A DNA stretch of 64,000 bases, taken from the NCBI GenBank assembly GCA_965221455.1, contig OZ244890.1:868001-932000 (forward strand), read 5' to 3'. Source of the DNA: SMWN01 sp965221455 (GTDB lineage: Bacteria; Pseudomonadota; Gammaproteobacteria; Eutrophobiales; Eutrophobiaceae). Positions 36,133 to 45,420 of the stretch are shown here, in pieces. Below the pieces are notes generated by a model, which saw nothing but the letters and a program-made list of their open reading frames with translations, did not search any database and had not been told where the DNA came from. Made by a program: the position numbers and the translations under genes. Numbering within the stretch: position 1 is the stretch's first letter; each line of letters opens with the position of its first letter.

Positions 36133-36700
36133 CTATGAGAATGTAATGGACACAAAAACTTTTGCGGTGAAGATCCCCCGGTCAAACTGCCCACTCAATG
36201 TCAACAATGCGTAGATAGCAGATCCGACCAGTCCGACCAATAAAACAAGAGCGACAGCGTGCCAAAATCGCGAGGCCGCACGTTCTTCGTTAGCTACACG
36301 CTGATAACCACTCACCATTCCAGTATCAGTCATTACGGACAGAAGTTTTTCCGTCTGATCTTTGTACGAAGACATCTTGTCAAGTCTGTCTTTAGCACGG
36401 TTGTCCAGGTCGTTTGCTTTTGCACCCAGACTCGACTCAGCATCGCTAACAATTTTCGTTAACGCTTCTTTTTGGAGTTCGTGCAGTGTGTCAAATTTCT
36501 CCTTTCCTTCTTTCAGTCACTGAGAAAATTTTTTCCCGCGGTTTTCTTCTTGTGCTGAATCCGGGAGAGTGTATTTTGAGAAACGGTGTTCGGATTTACT
36601 GCGCGTAATCCTGCATCCGTCGTGGAAAGCGCATTCCTGACTCGATCCAGGTTAATAAAGACAGTCGATGTCTGCGTGCCTTGCCTTTTCGGTAGCGCGA
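36133..36700 (-). pseudogene. Decayed coiled-coil and membrane protein gene
   Basis: The most intact part (36133 to about 36510) reads, after a TGA, as a charged coiled coil (KEKFDTLHELQKEALTKIVS, then AKANDLDNRAKDRLDKM) continuing from the ATG at 36375 into a membrane segment (about WHAVALVLLVGLVGSAIYAL) and stopping at KVFVSITFS. Farther upstream, other frames (for example ITELDRATEKARHADID near 36700) read protein-like before stops. The pieces suggest one longer gene broken by frameshifts and cut at its 3' end. The family is not recognised by name. Translation from 36375 could still give an 80-residue membrane peptide. Confidence 0.45.
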
Positions 36701-36722
36701 TCCAGTTCAGTTATAAATGAAA

Positions 36723-37571
36723 CTACCCATGTCCCTCCTTCAATACCATGGCCAACTTATACAGCTCATTTTTCTTGCCGTTTAAAATTTCTGTCGCGAG
36801 TTTCACTGCATCCTTCACCGAATGTTGCCTTAATAATATTTCCAGTACTCTTCTTGCTTCCACTGAATCAAACTGCGCTCCTCGCTCTCCCTGTATCACG
36901 ACAACGAATTCACCCTTGCATCTGACACTATCTGCCTGCAGCCACAGCAAAATATTTTCCAGAGAATCACGAAAAATCGTCTCATGTAATTTTGTGATTT
37001 CTTTCGCGATCACTGCCTGTCGACTCGCTCCAAAACAATCTATCGAATCTTTCATGAAATGGATAATGCGATGCGGGGCTTCATGAAACACCAACGTCCG
37101 TTCTTCAGTTTGCAACACCTGCATTCGGGTTTGACGTGCCGCCCGTTCCGCAGGCAGGTAACCTTCAAAGACAAACTTCTCCGCTGAAAAACCGGAAGCA
37201 CACAGGGCACTCACCATCGCTGAAGCGCCGGGGATCGGAATGACCCTGACTTTTTCTGCATGTGCAGCACCCAACAGATGATATCCGGGATCACAGATTA
37301 ATGGCGTACCGGCATCGGATATCAGTGCAATGGATTGGCCTTGTTGCAATAATTCGATCAGTTTCGGTGTTTGCTCGCGTTCATTATGATCATGATAGGC
37401 GCGGATGTTTGTTTCTATACCGAATCGATTCAGCATGGGCCTGCTGTGGCGGATGTCCTCCGCCAGAATGAGATCAACCTTATCCAGCACCGTTTTCGCC
37501 CGAGGACTGAGATCCTCAAGATTTCCAATCGGTGTTGCGACGATGTACAAAGCACCTTTTGTGATTGACAC
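36723..37571 (-). CDS. rsmI: RsmI, 16S rRNA 2'-O-methyltransferase (C1402)
   Basis: RsmI methylates the 2'-oxygen of C1402 in 16S rRNA, the same nucleotide RsmH modifies. The 282-residue product has the SAM-binding TP-methylase fold: LYIVATPIGNLEDLSPRA at the N-terminus, ALISDAGTPLICDPG (about residues 82-96), VIPIPGASAMVSALCASG and VFHEAPHRI. It diverges from lpoA with 70 bases between starts. In relatives such as Pseudomonas rsmI is adjacent to rnpB; here the accessory island separates them. Confidence 0.97.
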   Translation of the reverse strand: MSITKGALYIVATPIGNLEDLSPRAKTVLDKVDLILAEDIRHSRPMLNRFGIETNIRAYHDHNEREQTPKLIELLQQGQSIALISDAGTPLICDPGYHLLGAAHAEKVRVIPIPGASAMVSALCASGFSAEKFVFEGYLPAERAARQTRMQVLQTEERTLVFHEAPHRIIHFMKDSIDCFGASRQAVIAKEITKLHETIFRDSLENILLWLQADSVRCKGEFVVVIQGERGAQFDSVEARRVLEILLRQHSVKDAVKLATEILNGKKNELYKLAMVLKEGHG

Positions 37572-37641
37572 ACAGAACTCCGCTTCGTTAATGTGACAGT
37601 TTATGTCAGGTTAAACCGGTCAGGGCCACTTTAATAAAACA

Positions 37642-39537
37642 ATGCGACACAATACACCGATCTTTTTGTTTATCACGCTTCCCTTGTTAAGCCTGGCGAT
37701 AAGCAGCCTTTCCGGCTGTACTTCACAAACGGACAGACCTGAAACCCCGATCGTCGCGGTCGATGCGCGTGCAAAAGAATTGTATCAGGCAGGCAATTTT
37801 TATGCGGCAGCCGAAGAATATTTGGCACTCGCAAAATCTGATCCGGGAAATGAGATAAGATACCGACTGGGTGCTGTAGATGCCCTGATTGAGGCACAAG
37901 AAATAGAGCGAGCGGAACAAATTCTACAGGCACTGCCACAGGATAAACTCAGTCATGTTCAAAAAATTCTTGAAACAATTTATAAGGCGCAAATTTCCCT
38001 GACCAGGAATGATCCCGAGACAGCCTGGCAACGATTAAATTTTACCATTTCGACAGATGCCCCACGCGATGTACTGGCGAAATTTCATGCAACGCGAGCA
38101 ACGACATTACATCTGAAGCATGAACACTTTCTTGCAGCCAGGGAACGTATGCTTCTAAATCCATACCTGAATGATCCCCATGAATTTGCCGAGAATTACC
38201 AAAACTTGTGGCAAAGTTTGTCGTTATTATCTGTTGATGAAGTAAGTGATTACCAGGCTGATAATTCAGGAATACTTGCCAGTTGGCTGGAACTTGCAAC
38301 CATCAACCACACCATGATGCAAAACACGGTTGATCTTGAAACTGCCATCGCCGACTGGCAACAGAGGTATCCGGGTCATCCTGCCTTAACTGTTATCATT
38401 CCTGAAATTATCCATCAGTCCAGGCAATTAATAAAACCACTTTCCCGGATCGCACTACTGCTACCATTTTCAGGCGGATTGAGAGACGCTTCCACCGCTA
38501 TACGTGAAGGTTTCATGGCAGCATGGTATGAGTCAAAAGATGATAAACCGATTATTAAAATTTATAACGTTGATGCCGATAATATCGCCGGACAATACAG
38601 GCAAGCCGCCAGCGAAGGGGCCGACTTTATTGTCGGCCCCTTGCAAAAAAATGTAATATCAAGGCTTATAAAAGAGGTTGATACACACGTAACAACACTG
38701 GTACTGAATCAATATGATGGACACCAGGATACTTCCGGGACTTCCAGCCAGTCATTGTTACCGTCCATTATACAGTTTGCCCTGTCTCCTGAAGAAGAAG
38801 CCAGGCAAGTGGCGGAACGCGCATGGTTTGATGGCTACGCCCGAGCAATCACTATATCACCGGGTGATGAAAGAAGTCAGCGTATTCAAGATGCGTTTGC
38901 TACACACTGGCAGGAACTCGGTGGTATCATGCTGGAACATGCGAATGTTGGACAGGATGTTCAGGCACTTGTCGATCCCGTCAGGCGTGTTCTTAATATT
39001 GACGAGAGTGAACAGCGTGGAAAAAACTTACGCAGCAGACTGGGAAGAAACCTGAAAACCCGGACCAGACGCAGACAAGATGTGGATTTAATCTTTATGG
39101 CTGTACCTCCCGAGATAGCCAGACAACTCGTACCACAACTGCGTTACTACAGAGCCGACGATGTTGTTTTATATTCGATTTCCGATATCTTTACAGGCAA
39201 CGTGGACGCACATGCCGATGCCGATATTAATAACGTTGCATTTGTTGATATGCCTTGGGTAATTGATCCGGAAAATGAACACTCACCCCTGAATAGAGTG
39301 ATAGAAAGGTACCGTAAACCGGTCCACTCTGCTTACAAGAGACTCTATGCCCTGGGTATGGATGCCTATTCTCTCGTTCCCCGTATTACTGAACTTGTCT
39401 TGCGACCCGCCAGCCAATATGCAGGTAAAACAGGTTATTTAAAAATTGATCGAAAAGGTCAAGTACACAGGAGGCTGATCTGGGCTAAATTCATTGGTGG
39501 CAAGCCGGAATTAACCGATGCAATCAGTTTAAATTAA
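37642..39537 (+). CDS. lpoA: LpoA-like outer-membrane lipoprotein, PBP1A activator
   Basis: A 631-residue lipoprotein. The signal peptide ends in the lipobox LSGC with the lipidated Cys26. The N-terminal half (about 45-250) is a helical TPR-like domain (YQAGNFYAAAEEYLALAKSD). The C-terminal half (about 268-625) is a periplasmic-binding-protein fold starting RIALLLPFSGGLRDAS and including GADFIVGPLQKNVIS. LpoA reaches through the peptidoglycan to stimulate PBP1A. It heads the block lpoA-yraN-diaA-dolP and overlaps yraN by one base. An exact 11-bp inverted repeat within the gene (38615-38642) is noted separately. Confidence 0.92.
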   Translation: MRHNTPIFLFITLPLLSLAISSLSGCTSQTDRPETPIVAVDARAKELYQAGNFYAAAEEYLALAKSDPGNEIRYRLGAVDALIEAQEIERAEQILQALPQDKLSHVQKILETIYKAQISLTRNDPETAWQRLNFTISTDAPRDVLAKFHATRATTLHLKHEHFLAARERMLLNPYLNDPHEFAENYQNLWQSLSLLSVDEVSDYQADNSGILASWLELATINHTMMQNTVDLETAIADWQQRYPGHPALTVIIPEIIHQSRQLIKPLSRIALLLPFSGGLRDASTAIREGFMAAWYESKDDKPIIKIYNVDADNIAGQYRQAASEGADFIVGPLQKNVISRLIKEVDTHVTTLVLNQYDGHQDTSGTSSQSLLPSIIQFALSPEEEARQVAERAWFDGYARAITISPGDERSQRIQDAFATHWQELGGIMLEHANVGQDVQALVDPVRRVLNIDESEQRGKNLRSRLGRNLKTRTRRRQDVDLIFMAVPPEIARQLVPQLRYYRADDVVLYSISDIFTGNVDAHADADINNVAFVDMPWVIDPENEHSPLNRVIERYRKPVHSAYKRLYALGMDAYSLVPRITELVLRPASQYAGKTGYLKIDRKGQVHRRLIWAKFIGGKPELTDAISLN

Positions 39538-39914
39538 TGCCGGTCAGGTCAGGGAAGACTTCATACCTGCGCGGCCGTTGGGCTGAGCAAGCGGCACTTG
39601 AATATCTTCAAACCAACAACCTCAAACTTCTGGAGAAAAATTTCAGATCAATTTATGGTGAAATTGATCTGGTCATGCTGGACAAGGATATTATAATTTT
39701 CATTGAGGTTCGCTACAGATCAAACAATGATTTTCACACTGCTTCAGAATCCATTAGTACAAAAAAATGTGAGCGCATTATCATCACCGGCAAACACTAT
39801 CTCAGCCAGAATCGTAATGCTTCGCGAATGGATTGCAGATTTGATGTTGTCACTTTATCCGGTCAACAGGAATCCCCAACGATTGAGTGGATTAAAAACG
39901 CTTTTCAGGCATAA
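39537..39914 (+). CDS. yraN: YraN family (UPF0102), predicted nuclease-fold protein
   Basis: A 125-residue member of UPF0102, a restriction-endonuclease-like fold of unsettled function. The conserved motifs are RGRWAEQAALEYL (residues 12-24), YGEIDLVMLD with the Glu-x-Asp pair, and the FIEVRYR strand (E-x-K position occupied by EVR). It starts at the last base of lpoA (TAATG) and precedes diaA. The family has been linked loosely to recombination, but the sequence does not establish this. Confidence 0.9.
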   Translation: MPVRSGKTSYLRGRWAEQAALEYLQTNNLKLLEKNFRSIYGEIDLVMLDKDIIIFIEVRYRSNNDFHTASESISTKKCERIIITGKHYLSQNRNASRMDCRFDVVTLSGQQESPTIEWIKNAFQA

Positions 39915-39947
39915 TCCCCCGCACAGAAAAACTGCCGGGACAATATT

Positions 39948-40538
39948 ATGGATCCTTTGCAAAGAGTTAAGGAAAATTTTCGTGAAAGTATCCAGGTTAA
40001 AACTGCAACAGCCGAACTTCTTGCACCCGTTATTGTTTCTGCGGCCCAGGCCATGATAGGCTGTCTGCTGGGGGAACGTAAAATTTTATCCTGCGGCAAT
40101 GGCGGTTCTGCTGCTGATGCTCAACGTTTTTCTGCAGAGATGTTAAACAGATTTGAGATGGAACGCCCGGGACTCCCGACTATCGCGTTAACTACAGATT
40201 CATCGACTATTACCTCCATAGCAAATGATTGCCAATTCGCAGACATATTTTCAAGACAAATCAGGGTGCTGGGCCAGACAGGAGATATTTTGCTGGCACT
40301 TAGCACCAGCGGAGAGTCCCATAACATTATACATGCGATAGATGCCGCCCATGATCGTGATATGAATGTTGTTGCACTGACAGGGCGCGAAGGTGGTCAA
40401 ATAGCTGACATGATGAAACAAAACGATATTGAACTTCGTGTACCCAGCTGGTCTACAGCGAGAATACAGGAAGTGCATATCATGATTATCCATTCCTTAT
40501 GCGATTTAATTGATCGTCACCTACTGGGCCAGGAGTAA
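39948..40538 (+). CDS. diaA: SIS-domain protein, DiaA / phosphoheptose isomerase family
   Basis: A 196-residue SIS (sugar isomerase) domain protein. Motifs are the phosphosugar site CGNGGSAADAQRFSAE (about residues 46-61), LALSTSGES (about 118-126), ALTGREGG and the C-terminal QEVHIMIIHSLCDLID. It could be DiaA, which binds DnaA and times replication initiation, or a GmhA sedoheptulose-7-phosphate isomerase; the two are paralogous. The position between yraN and the dolP-type lipoprotein is that of diaA in E. coli, which favours DiaA. Confidence 0.8.
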   Translation: MDPLQRVKENFRESIQVKTATAELLAPVIVSAAQAMIGCLLGERKILSCGNGGSAADAQRFSAEMLNRFEMERPGLPTIALTTDSSTITSIANDCQFADIFSRQIRVLGQTGDILLALSTSGESHNIIHAIDAAHDRDMNVVALTGREGGQIADMMKQNDIELRVPSWSTARIQEVHIMIIHSLCDLIDRHLLGQE

Positions 40539-40546
40539 AATAAATT

Positions 40547-41131
40547 ATGACTATCGGCAAAAAATTATTTTTAATCCCGCTATTCCCGTTGTTATTCTCC
40601 GGATGTGGTGCAGCTGTTGTCGGCACCGGTGCGGCGGTGGGAACAACTGCATCCATTGTTAATGATCGGCGCACGACAGGAACTTTTGTGGAAGATCAGG
40701 CGATAGAATTAAAAGCCATAAAAAAATTCTTCGCTGATCAGGAAATACGTGATAGCGCACATGTTAATGTGACCAGCTACAATACTGTTGTATTAATCAC
40801 CGGTGAAGCGCCAAATGAAGATATTAGACAACGCATTGTAAATATCGTTGGAACCACGCCGAAAGTCACGCATGTCCATGATGAATTAACCATAGCCGCA
40901 CCCAGTTCGTGGACAAGCAGAAGCAGTGACAGTGTGATCACATCAAAAGTGAAAATCAAACTTTTTATAAAAAGAAATTTTGATGCGTCACGCATAAAGG
41001 TGGTTACTGAAAACGGCACTGTTTACTTAATGGGCCTTTTAAAAAGAGCCGAAGCCGATATCGCCACAACAGAGACTCGTCAAACAGGCGGGGTACAAAA
41101 AGTTGTGAAACTCTTTCAATATATAGATTAG
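40547..41131 (+). CDS. dolP: DolP (YraP)-like outer-membrane lipoprotein, two BON domains
   Basis: A 194-residue lipoprotein with lipobox LFSGC (Cys20) after a hydrophobic signal. Two BON domains follow: one at about residues 50-116 (VNVTSYNTVVLITGEAPNED) and one at about 123-190 (IKVVTENGTVYLMGLLKRAE). The central Gly-rich segment VGTGAAVGTTASIV is typical of YraP. The family binds anionic phospholipids and helps envelope integrity. It starts eight bases after diaA and ends the operon; the next gene, cysE, is convergent. Confidence 0.9.
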   Translation: MTIGKKLFLIPLFPLLFSGCGAAVVGTGAAVGTTASIVNDRRTTGTFVEDQAIELKAIKKFFADQEIRDSAHVNVTSYNTVVLITGEAPNEDIRQRIVNIVGTTPKVTHVHDELTIAAPSSWTSRSSDSVITSKVKIKLFIKRNFDASRIKVVTENGTVYLMGLLKRAEADIATTETRQTGGVQKVVKLFQYID

Positions 41132-41202
41132 TGCAGACAGGAATGGTCAGTGGAAATTTTCTCTAAACGAAGATTTTATGTCAGGAATATTTAGCCATGA
41201 CA

Positions 41203-41886
41203 CTATTTTTTTTCTTTTAGATATTCCTCTATTTCGTCAATTTTCTTTTGCATGTCGTGCAAATGATCCAGTACACCGTCGATGGCATTTGCAACAGGAT
41301 CGGGCATATCTGCGGCGGCATAGGCGTCGAAACCGACATTCTCCGCAAGTTCATCACGCCTGGTTTTTCCTTGCTTGTCAGTAACGATGTGTCCAGGTAT
41401 ACCCACTACGGTGGATCCCGCCGGTACATTTTTAACGACCACGGAATTGGAACCGATATGTGAGTCTTTACCAATGGTGACAGGCCCGAGCACTTTTGCT
41501 CCGGCACCAATCACGACACCATCTTCCAGCGTGGGGTGACGTTTGCCTTTATTCCAGGTGGTGCCGCCGAGTGTGACACCATGATAGAGGGAGCAGTTAT
41601 TGCCGATTTCCGCAGTCTCACCGATGACAATACCCATACCATGATCAATAAAAAAACGTTGTCCAATGGCCGCACCGGGATGTATTTCAATACCGGTTAG
41701 GAAGCGGGCAATATGTGCCGATACACGAGCGAACAGGTAGAGTTTATTTTTCCATAAGCAATGACTCAGCCGATGAAATAATATGGCGTGCAGGCCAGGG
41801 CAAGCGGTCAGGGTTTCAATCACCGTACGAGCTGCCGGGTCGCGTTCAAATACGACCTTGATATCCTCTTTTATAGTATCAAACAT
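41203..41886 (-). CDS. cysE: CysE, serine O-acetyltransferase
   Basis: CysE makes O-acetylserine from serine and acetyl-CoA, the first step of cysteine synthesis. At 227 residues it is the shorter form. An N-terminal helical region (CPGLHAILFHRLSHCLW) precedes the left-handed beta-helix of hexapeptide repeats (about 68-175), with IDHGMGIVIGETAEIG containing the catalytic His and GVTLGGTTWNKGKRHPTLED nearby. The C-terminal tail that binds CysK differs from E. coli: it ends in acidic and basic residues (EEYLKEKK) rather than Ile. It lies 33 bases downstream of valS in the same direction. Confidence 0.95.
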   Translation of the reverse strand: MFDTIKEDIKVVFERDPAARTVIETLTACPGLHAILFHRLSHCLWKNKLYLFARVSAHIARFLTGIEIHPGAAIGQRFFIDHGMGIVIGETAEIGNNCSLYHGVTLGGTTWNKGKRHPTLEDGVVIGAGAKVLGPVTIGKDSHIGSNSVVVKNVPAGSTVVGIPGHIVTDKQGKTRRDELAENVGFDAYAAADMPDPVANAIDGVLDHLHDMQKKIDEIEEYLKEKK

Positions 41887-41919
41887 GGCACTGTCTTGTT
41901 TTGATAAATATGTCTTTAT

Positions 41920-44829
41920 TTATTTGCTCAAATTTTTAATACGCTGATATTGTTCCTCTATCTTTTCAATAGATATATTACTCTCTTCCAGTCGCTCTTT
42001 CTGCTTATTCACAACTGCAACAGGTGCACGATCAATAAAGTTTTTATTCTCCAGTTTTTTAACAATACTGTCGCTATTACTTCTCAATTTTTTCAGTTCC
42101 TTTTCCAGTCTGATGATTTCAGCCCGGGGATCAATCAGATCGGCCAGAGGTACTAACAAAGTCATTTCTCCCGCAAATGCGATAACTGCATCGTCTGGCT
42201 CTTCATCTATTATCTCGATGGATTTAATCCGACCAATGCTTTGCAAATAATGATTATTCTCGTCTAGCCAGGTGTTCTCTTTTTCTGAACCCCCTTTAAT
42301 TTTCACAGCCAATGGTTTACGCGGATCAATATCCCGTTCTGCACGGATCTTGCGTACACCAATAATAAATGCCTTGACCCATGCAATAGCCCCAGTGCTT
42401 GTCTTATCTGTCTCAAAATCCTTAACCTCAGGGTAAGGCATCTGCATCACAGTAGCTCCGCGTTGATCCAGCATGGGTGCCACTTTTTGCCAAATTTCCT
42501 CAGTGATAAAAGGCATAAACGGATGTGCCAGACGTGTCAGTGCTTCCAGCACACGTAACAAAGTCAAGCGAGTGCCCGCTTTTGCAGCATCACTTGCCGC
42601 ATCATCGGTTAATACTGTTTTCGAGAGTTCCAGATACCAGTCACAATATTCATCCCGGGTAAATTCATGAATGGCCTGGACTGCGAGATCAAAGCGGTAA
42701 GTTTGAATACCTTTGTTTACTTGCGCAATGGTTTCGGCAAGACGTGTCATTATCCAGCGTTCAGCCAAACCAAATTCCGGTTTGCCTGTATCTGTTTCAA
42801 TTGTCTGATCTTCCACGCTCATCATCACATAACGCGATGCATTCCAGAGTTTATTACAAAAATTTCGATAGCCGCCTATACGACCCACATCAAAACTGAT
42901 ATCCCGCCCTTGTGTGGCAAGTGAGGCAAACGTCATCCGTAAAGCATCGGTGCCATAAGCCGCAATGCCTTCGGGGTAATGTTTGCGTGTGGCTTGCTCA
43001 ATCCTTGTTGCATCTTTGGGTTGCATTAATCCGGTGGTGCGCTTGGTGACCAGAGTTTCCAGATCGATACCATCAATCAAGTCAATTGGATCAAGCACAT
43101 TGCCTTTTGACTTGGACATTTTCTGTCCTTCGGCATCGCGTACCAGACCGTGGATATAAATTTCTTTAAAGGGAACTTTGCCGGTGAATTTCAACCCCAT
43201 CATGATCATGCGTGCAACCCAGAAGAAGATAATATCAAAACCGGTGACGAGTACATTCGTGGGATAAAAATCCTTGAACTCTTGAGTCTCCTCGTCTGGC
43301 CAGCCCAGGGTTGAGAATGGCCACAGTGCAGATGAAAACCAGGTGTCCAGCACATCTTCATCCTGGACCAGATTGTCTTCAGCAAGTATATCGTTATCGT
43401 CACGCACTTCTTTTTCTGATCGACCGACATAAACCTTGCCCTCAGCGTCATACCACGCCGGAATGCGATGTCCCCACCACAGTTGACGACTGATACACCA
43501 ATCCTGAATATTGTGCATCCATGCAAAATAGGTTTTGTTCCAGTGTTCCGGAACGAATTTAATGTCACCATCTGCAACCGCTTTAATCGCGGGATCGGCA
43601 AGCGGCTTAATTTTCACATACCATTGATTGGTTAAATACGGTTCAACCACGGCGTGGGAACGATCGCTTCTTGGCACCATGAGTTTATGTGGTTCAATCT
43701 TTTCCAGCAAACCTGAGTCTTGCAAATCCTTAACGATCTGTTTACGAGCATCGTAGCGATCTAAACCGTGATATTTTTTCGGTATTAAATCAACTGTCGG
43801 GGGTCCAGCCAGCCCAGAATCAGCTAATTGAGCGCGCGGAGACTTTGAATCTCTCGCTCTGTATCTAAAATTAAAATCATCCATCACCGATGATTTAATT
43901 TTGGCATCGGGATTCAAAATATTAATCAGACCTCCCGACGACATCCCCTTCCCTTTAAATACTCCACTATCTGCATGTCTTGTCCACACTTCATAATCAT
44001 TAAAATCATGCGCCGGCGTGATCTTCACGCAACCCGTACCAAATTCGGGATCAACATAGTCATCGGCAATGACAGGAATCTTTCTGCCCGTGAGTGGTAA
44101 TTCAATTTCTTTACCAATGCAATCTTCGTAACGCGCATCCTCGGGATGTACAGCGACAGCAGCATCGCCCAACATGGTTTCCGGACGGGTTGTTGCAACA
44201 ATAAGCTGTCCACTGCCGTCCGCAAGCGGATATTTGATATGCCACATGTATCCGTCTTCTTCTTCAGAGACGACTTCCAGATCAGAGATGGCGGTCCGTA
44301 AAACCGGGTCCCAATTAACCAGGCGTTCGCCACGATAAATCAAATCTTCTTTATACAGTTTTATGAAGACTTCTGTCACGGCTTCAGACAGGCCATCATC
44401 CAGCGTAAATCGTTCACGCGACCAATCCATGGACGTACCGAGGCGTCTCAGTTGACGGGTGATAGTGTTACCGGATTTGGCTTTCCAGTCCCGGACAGCT
44501 TCAGTAAATTTTTCGCGGCCCAGCTTGCGTCGGGTGGTGCGTCGTTGTTGTTCGAGTTGTCTTTCGACGACCATCTGCGTGGCAATACCGGCATGATCAG
44601 TGCCACATTGCCAGAGTGTTTTGTCACCATTCATGCGGTGATAACGGATGAGAATATCCATCAAGGTGTGCTGGAAAGCGTGACCCATGTGTAGACTGCC
44701 GGTTACATTCGGCGGTGGTAACATAATGCAATAGGACGAACCCTCGCCTTGCGGCCTGAAATATCCGGCTTTCTCCCAGGTCTCATAGCAACGGGTTTCT
44801 ATGGATTGCGGATTGTAAATTTTATCCAT
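41920..44829 (-). CDS. valS: Valyl-tRNA synthetase
   Basis: A class I aminoacyl-tRNA synthetase that charges tRNA-Val and edits threonine. The 969-residue product has PPPNVTGSLHMGHAF with the HIGH-type HMGH at residues 47-50, the editing domain with ATTRPETMLGD, the ValRS insert WCISRQLWWGHRIPAW, and KMSKSKGN at about residue 570. The C-terminal coiled coil (about 905-966) binds tRNA. It closes the minus-strand group pepA-holC-hypothetical-valS, the conserved gammaproteobacterial order. Confidence 0.99.
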   Translation of the reverse strand: MDKIYNPQSIETRCYETWEKAGYFRPQGEGSSYCIMLPPPNVTGSLHMGHAFQHTLMDILIRYHRMNGDKTLWQCGTDHAGIATQMVVERQLEQQRRTTRRKLGREKFTEAVRDWKAKSGNTITRQLRRLGTSMDWSRERFTLDDGLSEAVTEVFIKLYKEDLIYRGERLVNWDPVLRTAISDLEVVSEEEDGYMWHIKYPLADGSGQLIVATTRPETMLGDAAVAVHPEDARYEDCIGKEIELPLTGRKIPVIADDYVDPEFGTGCVKITPAHDFNDYEVWTRHADSGVFKGKGMSSGGLINILNPDAKIKSSVMDDFNFRYRARDSKSPRAQLADSGLAGPPTVDLIPKKYHGLDRYDARKQIVKDLQDSGLLEKIEPHKLMVPRSDRSHAVVEPYLTNQWYVKIKPLADPAIKAVADGDIKFVPEHWNKTYFAWMHNIQDWCISRQLWWGHRIPAWYDAEGKVYVGRSEKEVRDDNDILAEDNLVQDEDVLDTWFSSALWPFSTLGWPDEETQEFKDFYPTNVLVTGFDIIFFWVARMIMMGLKFTGKVPFKEIYIHGLVRDAEGQKMSKSKGNVLDPIDLIDGIDLETLVTKRTTGLMQPKDATRIEQATRKHYPEGIAAYGTDALRMTFASLATQGRDISFDVGRIGGYRNFCNKLWNASRYVMMSVEDQTIETDTGKPEFGLAERWIMTRLAETIAQVNKGIQTYRFDLAVQAIHEFTRDEYCDWYLELSKTVLTDDAASDAAKAGTRLTLLRVLEALTRLAHPFMPFITEEIWQKVAPMLDQRGATVMQMPYPEVKDFETDKTSTGAIAWVKAFIIGVRKIRAERDIDPRKPLAVKIKGGSEKENTWLDENNHYLQSIGRIKSIEIIDEEPDDAVIAFAGEMTLLVPLADLIDPRAEIIRLEKELKKLRSNSDSIVKKLENKNFIDRAPVAVVNKQKERLEESNISIEKIEEQYQRIKNLSK

Positions 44830-44964
44830 ACTTGTATATCCGGCCGTCTATTTCATATGTACGCTTTGAAGGACGGGCATTATGCCGTGTCCAGCAAAGA
44901 AATAAAGACATCGCGCTGTATTTTCAACCGGTTTGATAACGCAGTAACCGCCTGATTGATTTAC

Positions 44965-45420
44965 CTAAAAATGTTTGTCTGGATTATCCGTGGCACTGCC
45001 AGGTGACTGTGTTGGTGTCGCTTCTTTCTGCAACTGTTCTTTTAGTTCAACCATGATGCTGTCTTTAATAGTGTTCCTGAGTTTGTGTACAAAATCATCA
45101 AGATCACTCGACAATTTTTTATCAATTGATTCAACTAACTTGCCGATGCTGACTACTGGAAAATCTTTATTTTTGTCGGAGGCAGTACTGGTAGATTCTT
45201 TTATTGTCTCGGCAAAAGAGTATTTTTCCGCCTCGGCGGTTTCAACAATATCATTAAGCACAGGTATTTCGGGTTCATCAATGGAACTAACAATAGATTC
45301 ACCGGAAGACTCGGCAAAAGTCTCCGGAGAGTTTGCCCTGGAAGGCGCAGATCCTGTTGGGTCAACACGCTTTATGTGAGGATTCTCTAATGGTTTATCT
45401 TGTTGCTTCTTGTTATCCAT
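44965..45420 (-). CDS. Conserved-position hypothetical protein between holC and valS
   Basis: A 151-residue, highly polar protein of no recognised family. The first 80 residues are rich in Ser, Glu and Pro and look disordered; residues about 90-135 (GKLVESIDKKLSSDLDDFVH and on through MVELKEQLQKE) form a likely amphipathic helix or coiled coil. No signal peptide or membrane segment. It overlaps the holC stop by eight bases and precedes valS, so it is translated with them. Small genes of unknown function occupy the same slot in some other gammaproteobacteria, which may suggest a partner of HolC. Confidence 0.7.
   Translation of the reverse strand: MDNKKQQDKPLENPHIKRVDPTGSAPSRANSPETFAESSGESIVSSIDEPEIPVLNDIVETAEAEKYSFAETIKESTSTASDKNKDFPVVSIGKLVESIDKKLSSDLDDFVHKLRNTIKDSIMVELKEQLQKEATPTQSPGSATDNPDKHF

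Noticed and set aside
38615..38642. Intrinsic terminator within lpoA
   Set aside because: The hairpin is perfect but no T-run follows on either strand and it lies in conserved coding sequence.
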